Below, piece after piece: positions 29,400 through 36,342 of a stretch of DNA of 64,000 bases (position 1 is the first letter of the stretch; each line of letters opens with the position of its first letter). The stretch is from Thermincola ferriacetica (GTDB lineage: Bacteria; Bacillota; Thermincolia; Thermincolales; Thermincolaceae). Location of the stretch: NCBI RefSeq assembly GCF_001263415.1, contig NZ_LGTE01000004.1, positions 1 to 64,000 on the forward strand, read 5' to 3'. Position numbers and translations under genes: made by a program. The notes below the pieces were generated by a model that made no database searches, had not been told where the DNA came from, and saw nothing but the letters and a program-made list of their open reading frames with translations.

Positions 29400-29447
29400 A
29401 AAGGGGCACGCATTGGTTTTCTTAAAAAACGCAATACGTACCCCTTT
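29400..29447 (-). terminator. shared terminator (ACGTATTGCG type) between two genes
   Basis: Same long hairpin as at 18887, here not behind a promoter but between the 124-residue gene and the 245-residue gene. It would separate the first gene from the MoxR/VWA genes. Confidence 0.85.
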
Positions 29448-29460
29448 TCCGCCCCGAGGG

Positions 29461-29835
29461 TCAGTCCTCAAGGGCATCGGCCACCGTGGCAAGGCTGCGG
29501 CAGCCGATAATTTTTCCCTGCTCGTCCCTGACGGTGTCGTTTGGAACGAGCAGGTCCCGCCTGTGACGGGCGGCCTGAGCCACAGCGAGGGACACGATAT
29601 AGAACGTGCCCTCCTCCGGGTCGGGCAGGTTTTCTACCCGACCCAGGGACTTGCGGATTACAGGTATCCGCAAGTCCCCTATAAAAATTTCTCCGATCTG
29701 CTCGGAGGTCTCCGAGCAGCGGGGAAGTTTTTCGGCGGCGGAGGGTATCTCCACCGCCGCCCCGTCCTCCCGCACCAAAGTTACCGGGTGCGGGGTTAAG
29801 TTAATTATTTTTTTGATTTCCATATGCTTCGGCAT
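29461..29835 (-). CDS. conserved phage/plasmid protein of unknown function
   Basis: 124 residues. The pattern INLTPHPVTLVREDGAAVEI, then LRIPVIRKSLGRVENLPDPE, TFYIVSLAVAQAA and IIGCRSL is that of a small family I recall from Firmicute and actinobacterial phages (NLTPHDV... VVAPD... VV), with no known function. ATG (or the Met at position 5) after AAAAAAAGGGGGAATGACAA. First gene behind the 30-kb cassette. Confidence 0.85.
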   Translation of the reverse strand: MPKHMEIKKIINLTPHPVTLVREDGAAVEIPSAAEKLPRCSETSEQIGEIFIGDLRIPVIRKSLGRVENLPDPEEGTFYIVSLAVAQAARHRRDLLVPNDTVRDEQGKIIGCRSLATVADALED

Positions 29836-29853
29836 TTGTCATTCCCCCTTTTT

Positions 29854-29937
29854 TTATATTTTGTAAAATATACAGCCTGCCGTTGGTTCCCGGCAGGCAA
29901 AATAAAAAGGGGTATGCAGCACTTTATAAAGTGACAT
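29854..29937 (-). CDS. possible 27-codon leader peptide across the attenuator
   Basis: Same length and almost the same sequence as the frame at 10217 (MSLYKVLHTPFYFACR start; two differences after that). It crosses the terminator and stops at the TAA just before the ribosome site of the first gene. Coding is not proven. Confidence 0.4.
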   Translation of the reverse strand: MSLYKVLHTPFYFACREPTAGCIFYKI

Positions 29938-29949
29938 ACATACCCCTTT
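29906..29949 (-). terminator. shared leader terminator (attenuator), CACTTTATAAAGTG type
   Basis: Outer stem AAAGGGGTATG/CATACCCCTTT and inner CACTTTATAAAGTG on the minus strand, then TTATTTT. The GCCTGCC/GGCAGGC dyad and TATATTTTACAAAATATA palindrome follow as at 10.2 kb. Confidence 0.85.
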
Positions 29950-30029
29950 AACTCTGTTTTGAAAACCTGGTCTCCCGCATAATGTGTTAACACGGGAAAC
30001 AAAAGTGAAAACTTCAAACAAAACAAAAA

Positions 30030-30076
30030 GACTTTGGTACAGGTATATTATACCAGATACCAAAGTCTTTTGTAAA
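30030..30076 (-). promoter_or_regulatory. cassette promoter with perfect palindromic operator
   Basis: TTTACA, 18 bases, TATAAT. GACTTTGGTA and TACCAAAGTC are exact inverted arms around GGTATAATATACC. The best copy of the cassette operator. Confidence 0.85.
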
Positions 30077-30105
30077 GGTTTTTTTGCTGCAGGGGATACT
30101 GTGAT

Positions 30106-30162
30106 GCCTCCACCAGAAAGCCAGCCCTGGACAAAAACCACGGTTAACTTTCTGGTGGAGGC
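30106..30162. repeat. 15-bp perfect inverted repeat touching the tmRNA 3' end
   Basis: GCCTCCACCAGAAAG at 30106-30120 and its exact complement at 30148-30162, 27 bases apart. One arm contains the CCTCCACCA 3' end of the tmRNA. Confidence 0.9.
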
Positions 30163-30481
30163 GGGGGGAGTCGAACCCCCGTCCGGAAAACAACCTGCAC
30201 AGGCATCTCCGAGCGCAGCCCGGTGTTTTGGCTTCGCAGGCACAGCCGCCCTGACCGGCAGGCTGCCGTGCCGCTATCCCGACGAATCTCGCCCAGCCCC
30301 TCCGGGAACCGGGGCGGGCCAGCCCTGTACAATGACCCCCGTATCCCTCACCCAGGGCGCAGAGGGCCGGAAGATACAAAAAAATTAAACAGCGCCTGTA
30401 AATCCACCGTTTTAACGGGCTGGTGGGACCCCGGCTCGCTTCCCGTGCCTGTTCATCCCCCGTCGAAACCTGTCCGCCCCC
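30153..30481 (-). ncRNA. ssrA: tmRNA gene with no recognisable tag
   Basis: 329 bases including the encoded CCA. The 5' end GGGGGCGGACAGGTTTCGACG and the 3' end GGGGGTTCGACTCCCCCC plus GCCTCCACCA form the alanine-type tRNA-like part: a 7-bp acceptor stem with G3-U70 and a normal T arm. CGAGCCGGGG and GTTAAAACGGTGG in the 5' half are also standard. After GGTGG, however, only ATTTACAGGCGCTGTTTAA remains where 30-45 bases of AANDNYALAA-type tag should be. Either the tag is reduced to a few residues or a different frame (ALFNFF... to a TGA 45 bases on) is used. A tmRNA on a plasmid-like element is itself unusual. Confidence 0.85.
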
Positions 30482-30488
30482 ATAGAAT

Positions 30489-30514
30489 GAGCCCGGAGAT
30501 TACTCTCCGGGCTC
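30489..30514 (-). terminator. hairpin overlapping a stop codon, just before the tmRNA
   Basis: GAGCCCGGAGA and TCTCCGGGCTC pair; the TAA of the 147-residue gene lies at the loop. No T-run follows. It may be a processing or termination signal 8 bases before the tmRNA 5' end. Confidence 0.6.
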
Positions 30515-30943
30515 TGCTACGACACAGTTTTCCACACCTGTGTCGTACCCACATACCGGGCAAATTGCGCCCGGTATGCTCTCCAGTCTGGTCCCGCATA
30601 TGTGGACCAGACTGTTTTTTCCCTGGGAGCAGTCCTCGGGCTGTTCCCAATAAAGAACAACCCCGAGGACTCTGGCCGCCTCTGCAAGGGCGGCCACCAC
30701 CCAGGCGGTCACGACCGGATTGGCCGTGGCCAAGCATCTGTCCGTTTCATCCAGACAGATGCTTAATTCGCCCCGGCGATAAACCGGGACGTCATTTTCA
30801 TCTGCCTGGTTAGGCAGATGATCTAACATCAATCTTCCCCTTTCGGGGAAGATTTTTTCTAACGCCGCCCATGCCAGGGCATGGGCCGCTTCGAGATCAT
30901 CGACCTTGGACAGGTCGATAACCTCACTTAATCTTTTTTTCAT
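30500..30943 (-). CDS. unknown protein with C-terminal zinc-ribbon-like cysteines
   Basis: 147 residues from the ATG after GGCGGGGAAATT, starting MKKRLSEVIDLSKVDDLEAA. The middle part is helical (TANPVVTAWVVAALAEAARV). Near the end HICGTR and AICPVCGYDTG give four possible metal ligands. No family recognised. The stop lies at the hairpin before the tmRNA. Confidence 0.75.
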   Translation of the reverse strand: MKKRLSEVIDLSKVDDLEAAHALAWAALEKIFPERGRLMLDHLPNQADENDVPVYRRGELSICLDETDRCLATANPVVTAWVVAALAEAARVLGVVLYWEQPEDCSQGKNSLVHICGTRLESIPGAICPVCGYDTGVENCVVAEPGE

Positions 30944-31101
30944 AATTTCCCCGCCTGCGTCAGACACAGACGGGGTTTCACCCCCTTTTGTTTTTTATTT
31001 TCACCCCCACCCCACGTACCGGGTGAGGGGTTAGCCTCCTGCACCCCTGGAAACAGCACTGAAACAGGTTCAATCCTGTTCCCAGGGCTTTTCCGAAAAA
31101 A

Positions 31102-31134
31102 ATTTTAACACCCGCCGGGCCGGACCGGCGGGTG
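31102..31134 (-). terminator. terminator after the 97-residue gene
   Basis: CACCCGCCGG and CCGGCGGGTG pair and are followed by TTAAAATTTTTTT on the minus strand. The 31,135-30,944 region beyond it holds further dyads (for example AACAGG/CCTGTT) but no gene. Confidence 0.75.
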
Positions 31135-31138
31135 ATTT

Positions 31139-31432
31139 TTATTTTTTATCTACATACCACCGCCTGAGACGGTGGTATTCTTTTTCTGGGACAAAAACCA
31201 GTCCCAGAATTTCATTCTTTTCAATCCTCCACCCGGAGTGGCACTCGTTGCCGCACTCACAGGTGGTTGAAAAACTCTCTTCTCCGAATGCGGCACTGCC
31301 GCAATCGGAGATTGTTATTATTCCACCCTCTTCTTCGAGGGTGGAGTAAAATTCCTCTACTGAGTTTTCTACATCATCGTAGACTAAGTAGTCTACGATG
31401 ATAAATCCATTCTTTCTTCTTATTGCAAACAT
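31139..31432 (-). CDS. small protein of unknown function
   Basis: 97 residues, ATG after GGGGGGAGGGAAAAC. Opens MFAIRRKNGFIIVDYLVYDD; a Cys-containing centre (STTCECGNECHSGW) may bind a metal; the end HRLRRWYVDKK is basic. First gene behind the 31.7-kb cassette. No family recognised. Confidence 0.75.
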   Translation of the reverse strand: MFAIRRKNGFIIVDYLVYDDVENSVEEFYSTLEEEGGIITISDCGSAAFGEESFSTTCECGNECHSGWRIEKNEILGLVFVPEKEYHRLRRWYVDKK

Positions 31433-31566
31433 GTTTTCCCTCCCCCCTCACACTGAGTAGGGAGGGTCCACCTCCTTTTTTGTTTTTTTTATTCCTCCAC
31501 CGTTCCGGCTCCGGTGGAGGTCTTCCTGCACCCGCCGAACATCCGTTCCCCGGCGGGCGTGAAATA

Positions 31567-31613
31567 AAAAGGGGTACGCACTGGTTTTCTTAAAAAACGC
31601 AATACGTACCCCT
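31567..31613 (-). terminator. shared leader terminator (attenuator), ACGTATTGCG type
   Basis: Same hairpin as at 4736 and 18887, with GGGGTACG/CGTACCCC fully paired. GC-rich dyads at about 31494-31560 (CCTCCACCG/CGGTGGAGG and GCCCGCCGG/CGGCGGGTGC) follow before the gene. Confidence 0.85.
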
Positions 31614-31738
31614 TGAACTCTTTTTTAAAAAACTTGCTTTTCCACCCTCAAGGGGGGAAAAGGAAAAATCAAAAACTTACATTCCTACCACCCCAAAAGG
31701 TGGCAGAAAAGACTAGAAAAAAACTTTAATCTGATTAC

Positions 31739-31768
31739 ATTTTACCAGATTACCAAAGTTTTTGTAAA
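31739..31768 (-). promoter_or_regulatory. cassette promoter, diverged operator
   Basis: TTTACA, 18 bases, TAAAAT on the minus strand. The dyad is AACTTT(G)...AATCTG with CAGATT...AAAGTT, different from the GACTTTGGTA copies but in the same place. Confidence 0.7.
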
Positions 31769-31793
31769 GAGCCTGAAAAAATTTTTCTTGAGT

Positions 31794-34700
31794 TTACTGG
31801 CTCCGGTGGTACCGGAAATAGTCCTGCCAACTGCCGCTTATGATTATTGCCGCATCGTCGGTCTTAACCACGCCGTTGGAGTACGTTACCCGGAACCTGA
31901 ACGTATAGGTGCCGTCGGGCAACTGCTCAAAATCCGGCTGCCACATGTCGCCGGTCCAGTTAACCCTGTCCGTTGAGGTTAACGTGCTGGTTATACCATT
32001 GTTTAAAAGTGTTGCTGTGACAGACACGGCCTTGGTGGCGGAACTGCCGGTGTCAGTGGTAGCGGCTGTAAGGACAAACCGTTCCCCGGCCCAGAATACG
32101 TTGTACCCCCTGGGCAGGTTGTCGGTGCCGGTATGGTACTGGTTATATGCTATGCGGTTTTTGTTCCAGTCAGGCGTATGCTGAACGTATCCGTTTATGC
32201 CAAGCCGGTTCACCACAAAGGATTTTGTCACTACCCCCGTGGACCCGTGGTTGTCCCATACGCGCAGGGTTACCCACCAGGTTCCGGGCAGGACATTGCT
32301 TAAGGTCACGTTTTTGGTCGTATATGTCCTGGTAACCCCCTGCGGGTCAAAGACGGTCCACTGGTAGGTTATGGGGTCGCCGTCGGGGTCATAGGACTGG
32401 TTGGTCAGGGTCACATCATCGCCCTCATAGATCACCGCCGGGGTCCAGGTAAAGGCGGCCACGGGCGGACGGTTGGGGTCGGTTACGGTTATCGTTTTAA
32501 TCACCGGGTCGCTCCAGACACCGTAACAATCCTGTACACGCAGGTAAACGTCGTAGGTGCCCGGTGCGGTGATCCCGTTCGGTGACCCCAGGGTCCATGT
32601 GCTGGCCGGTGTGGGCTTCCATTTCCATTCCCACTCCACTATGCCTTTGTCCGGGCGCCTGTACTGGAAGTCCGGGTCATACGAGAGATCGGTTATGTTC
32701 AGCGTCCCCGGCTGGGCCGTGAAATCGGCAACCGGCTTCCGGTGCACTATGATGGACGTGGGCACCGGGTTGGACCACAGCATGTAGTCCAGGAACCTCA
32801 GATCGCCATTAACCGGGTTGTCCTGGGCTTTATACGTGATGTCATACTTGCCAACCTTGTCAAAAAGCGATACGGGCGAACTGAGGATTTTATTGTGATA
32901 GAACGAATACCCGGAGTTGTTGTCCACATAGTCCGGGTCGTGGACGTAGTACCAGTTGTCCGCGTATTTGGGGTCGTCCTCGTAGTCGGAGTAGTGAGGT
33001 TCATAAGCAATACTCTCATTCAACAAAACGTATTTTACCAGCTCGCCTGGTTCAAGTGAAACCTGCGAAGCAATATAATTACCGAGGCTATCAAGCGCTG
33101 AAGTGATATTGGTATTATAAAAGAAGGCTCCTCCACTTGAATCCTTTGAAATTATAAAGTCTGCCTCAGCTTTGTTTAATTCTGTACCTAAAACACTGTA
33201 GTTAACCTGTTTAGCGGAAAGATTGCTTGCAAAATCAGTTGCCTCCACGCTTTGAAAGTCTGGTAAAGCTACGTCTACATAAAGCCTGTCAAGACAACGA
33301 TCTTGCGTTGCTTTCACATACCTTATAGTGTCATAAGGAAGATTGTTGCCGTATACGGTTAAAGTTTGATGTTTATAAGCTGTTGCTTTAAAGGAACCTA
33401 CTCGTGACCAATTAACATTATCCGGACTGACATAAACCTGAATATCTTCCCATATTGTTGAACCCCCACCAGTGTACCCTGTCACAGAAATTGAAAAAAT
33501 ATCAGATTTCTTATAAGACTTGCCAAAATCTATAGCTCTCATTTTGGCCCAGTAATAGTAAATGTCCCACACTTCGCCCCCAGCGGCAGTATTGCCGCCA
33601 GAAATACCATAGTTGCCCGCAAAGGAAGAACTCAGAGAAACTATATTTGAATAAGACTCTATATTTTTAAAAGCAATATCATCTGACAAATAAACCAAAA
33701 ATTTTTGCGCATTATCACGCCAGGTTAATTCATTTAACACCTGCTCGATTGGTTTCGGGGACACCTTTTTTACCGCAATATCATCCAGATAAACAGTTAA
33801 AACAGGGTACTGGTCAGCAAACAGCCGAACGTATAGTCTCGTTACATTGCTGGGAATAGCTTCAGGTACAGTTTCAAAATATTCGAAGCCGTTCGTGGTT
33901 CGTCCGATAGTTATGCCTGTAGTATCCCAAACAACTCTGTTATAACTGTCGAAGCCAAACAGGTCCACATTTACCAATCCTTTGGTGTACGACTGAACAT
34001 TAATGTAAGCCGACAACTTCAACTTGTCTCCCGGCACCCAACCACTGATTTCCTGGACCTTTCCATAAGACCAGGTACTACCATCAGGGTTGATCAGCAG
34101 TGATTTATTACCTGAGTGTTTTACTACACTTTGGAATGATGTGAAAGAATCCGTATACACATACCCCCCCCAGAACCAATAGGGTGACCCCTGCTCAAGA
34201 GAAGGATCTGAAACGATGTTAGACGACTCAACAATTGCTCGTGATACAGTAACTTTTGCGTCAACATCTTTGGCGAGCAGCTTGGGAAGCACATACGAAT
34301 TAACATCATTGTTAATGTTTGCGATTTTAGCCGGGTCAGTTTCCCCTACCACAACCGCAACATCTGCTTTCGGCTGCGTCCTAGCAACAAAGGAAGTTAC
34401 CGGAGGTATGTTAATAACCTCAGTTGTTTTCTCGTAAGCAGGTTTATTAATGGTAGTGGCTGTTCTGTAGTCACTGTCATCAATAAATTCCGGAATTGTC
34501 GGCTGGCCAAAGCCTTCCTTTACCTCCAGTTCAAACAGGTATTTCCCGACATGACTGGTCCGCAGGGTTGGTGCGGTATTGTTCCCGTCGTCCAGCACGG
34601 TCCAGGTCTCGTCAAGGAACGAGCCGTCATTGTTGCTGTCGAACCGGTATTTCCACACCCGCTGCGTGATGATGTCACTATCCGGGGAATATGACCTGTC

Positions 34701-36233
34701 GGTAAGTTTTATTGTGGCATAGGCGCTGCCGGCCACGCTGTCGGCAGGGTCCCGCAGCACGTAGACCGATGTGGTGAAGTTGGCCACCGGCGGATCGTCC
34801 GGGGCTATGACAATGTCCTGAACGGCCCATGCAGAGGCGTATTTTGCGTTATAAACCCGCACTTTAACCCGGTACGTACCCGGCTGCTTAAACAAAACTT
34901 CCTGCACCCGGTCGGTGCGGGTACCCAGCTTTATGTCTGACGCCGTGCCGCCCGATACGGGCTCGATAACCAGTTCGTCCCTTGCCGGGTCCAGCGGGTA
35001 CATGGCCGGCGAACCGCTTCGGCTCCAGTCGATGATCACTTTGCGGTTTTCCTTCAGTGTGCCGGATATGTCCAGGTTGGCCCAGGGTATCGGCTGTTTG
35101 ATGAATATGGACCGGGAATAGCTGTCCTGAGCGCCGTCATCGTCGGTCACCGTCAGGCGCAGGGTGTACTCGCCATACACATTGAAGGTCACCGTCCCCC
35201 CGCTGCTGCCGAGGTTCTGCGTCACCCCTGCCGTGGCCGGCAGGATGGTCCATTTCCGGCTCACGATTGTCCCGTCCGGGTCGCTCGACCGGTCGGTTAC
35301 GGTCACCTGCTCGCCCTCGTAAGCCTCGGAAGGCCAGGTGAAGTACGCATCCGGCGGCTGGTTGGGCGGCGGCGGTGGCGGTTCATAATCACCTCCGTCA
35401 TCCTCCGGCGGCGGCGGTGGGGGCTGGTTGGAACCCACGGCAATATAAATTGACTTGGCCGTGCTGCGCCATACGCTGTCACGGGCCAGCAGGCGGAACT
35501 CAAAGACACCTTCCTGTTCCATCTTCACCGTGTAGGTGGTCTCAACGTGCTTCGCGTAATACCGCTGGCTGTTGATGTAGGTCTTTCCCGCGCCGGCGAA
35601 GCTCAGGTCGATGTACTGGTTCCAGAAAGTATTAGTCTGGGCCTTCAGCGTAAACGTGACCGTATCGCCGACGTTTACCTGGGTTTTGTCGGCAAGAAGC
35701 GTGACATACGGCGGAACAGACGTATAGATGGTCATGTAGTGGTTCGCCACGTCATAGGTCCCGCCCTTGCCGCCGCAAAGCTCGATCAGCCGGACAAAAT
35801 TGGCGAAACGTGTTTCTCCGACTGGCGGATACAATTTCCAACTTTGACTTTGAAGTGCCTGCCGGACATAATCCCGGTTGCCGTTGGCCAGGGCGATCCA
35901 GGCGTCCCACTGGGGCTCGCCCACCATCGGGTAGCCGTTGTCCCGAATCCTCTGCTTGTCCACAAACTGGATTATGGTGCCCACTGTGGAGCCGTTTAAA
36001 CGCACGTCCCACGGGCCGACGGTGTAACAATCCATACTGTTCCATTTGATTACAGAAGTATTGGCCGGTTCCACCTTCTGGGTGTCAGGGTTCCAGAGGC
36101 CCAGTATCCAGCCGTAGTTCCTGGTGCTGATAAAGCCCAGGGCGGTGCCCGAAGGGAACAGGCTCGTCAGCAGCGCCAGGACAAGGGCTGCCGACAGGAA
36201 TTTTCTGCCGGTACGGTTTTTTCTGAGACGCAC
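31794..36233 (-). CDS. giant secreted multidomain protein with PKD repeats
   Basis: About 1,479 residues from a GTG ten bases after AAAGGAGG, so that the protein starts with a basic stretch and the signal peptide FLSAALVLALLTSLFPSG. Regions in order: an unknown N-terminal domain; a strand-rich domain and a poly-Pro linker (QPPPPPPEDDGGDYEPPPPP, near 270-290); PKD domains (PPDAYFTWPSEAYEGEQVTV, PPVANFTTS, VADFTAQPG, PPVAAFTWTPAVIYEGDDVT); a jelly-roll, carbohydrate-binding-like domain (VSDPSLEQGSPYWFWGGY) and a discoidin-like domain (IWEDIQVYVSPDNVNWSRVG). No SLH or anchor is seen at the end. Probably a surface or adhesion protein. Residues about 590-1060 are coded by clearly AT-richer DNA. 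Confidence 0.85.
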   Translation of the reverse strand: MRLRKNRTGRKFLSAALVLALLTSLFPSGTALGFISTRNYGWILGLWNPDTQKVEPANTSVIKWNSMDCYTVGPWDVRLNGSTVGTIIQFVDKQRIRDNGYPMVGEPQWDAWIALANGNRDYVRQALQSQSWKLYPPVGETRFANFVRLIELCGGKGGTYDVANHYMTIYTSVPPYVTLLADKTQVNVGDTVTFTLKAQTNTFWNQYIDLSFAGAGKTYINSQRYYAKHVETTYTVKMEQEGVFEFRLLARDSVWRSTAKSIYIAVGSNQPPPPPPEDDGGDYEPPPPPPNQPPDAYFTWPSEAYEGEQVTVTDRSSDPDGTIVSRKWTILPATAGVTQNLGSSGGTVTFNVYGEYTLRLTVTDDDGAQDSYSRSIFIKQPIPWANLDISGTLKENRKVIIDWSRSGSPAMYPLDPARDELVIEPVSGGTASDIKLGTRTDRVQEVLFKQPGTYRVKVRVYNAKYASAWAVQDIVIAPDDPPVANFTTSVYVLRDPADSVAGSAYATIKLTDRSYSPDSDIITQRVWKYRFDSNNDGSFLDETWTVLDDGNNTAPTLRTSHVGKYLFELEVKEGFGQPTIPEFIDDSDYRTATTINKPAYEKTTEVINIPPVTSFVARTQPKADVAVVVGETDPAKIANINNDVNSYVLPKLLAKDVDAKVTVSRAIVESSNIVSDPSLEQGSPYWFWGGYVYTDSFTSFQSVVKHSGNKSLLINPDGSTWSYGKVQEISGWVPGDKLKLSAYINVQSYTKGLVNVDLFGFDSYNRVVWDTTGITIGRTTNGFEYFETVPEAIPSNVTRLYVRLFADQYPVLTVYLDDIAVKKVSPKPIEQVLNELTWRDNAQKFLVYLSDDIAFKNIESYSNIVSLSSSFAGNYGISGGNTAAGGEVWDIYYYWAKMRAIDFGKSYKKSDIFSISVTGYTGGGSTIWEDIQVYVSPDNVNWSRVGSFKATAYKHQTLTVYGNNLPYDTIRYVKATQDRCLDRLYVDVALPDFQSVEATDFASNLSAKQVNYSVLGTELNKAEADFIISKDSSGGAFFYNTNITSALDSLGNYIASQVSLEPGELVKYVLLNESIAYEPHYSDYEDDPKYADNWYYVHDPDYVDNNSGYSFYHNKILSSPVSLFDKVGKYDITYKAQDNPVNGDLRFLDYMLWSNPVPTSIIVHRKPVADFTAQPGTLNITDLSYDPDFQYRRPDKGIVEWEWKWKPTPASTWTLGSPNGITAPGTYDVYLRVQDCYGVWSDPVIKTITVTDPNRPPVAAFTWTPAVIYEGDDVTLTNQSYDPDGDPITYQWTVFDPQGVTRTYTTKNVTLSNVLPGTWWVTLRVWDNHGSTGVVTKSFVVNRLGINGYVQHTPDWNKNRIAYNQYHTGTDNLPRGYNVFWAGERFVLTAATTDTGSSATKAVSVTATLLNNGITSTLTSTDRVNWTGDMWQPDFEQLPDGTYTFRFRVTYSNGVVKTDDAAIIISGSWQDYFRYHRSQ

Positions 36234-36282
36234 CGGAACATTACCTCCTTTCGTTGTATTTTTTTTGATTTTTTGCCGCCAC

Positions 36283-36321
36283 AAAAAAAAAGAGCAGCCA
36301 CAGTAAAAACCGTGACTGCTC
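36283..36321 (-). terminator. intrinsic terminator of the 36.3-kb SLH gene
   Basis: GAGCAGTCAC and GTGGCTGCTC pair (minus strand), followed by nine T. Confidence 0.85.
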
Positions 36322-36342
36322 CGTGATATTTTTGCCTATCGT

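Noticed and set aside
30153-30481. A tRNA gene or an integration-site fragment in place of a tmRNA
   Set aside because: Both the 5' and 3' tRNA-like parts are present 300 bases apart with matching acceptor stem, so it is a full tmRNA-type gene.
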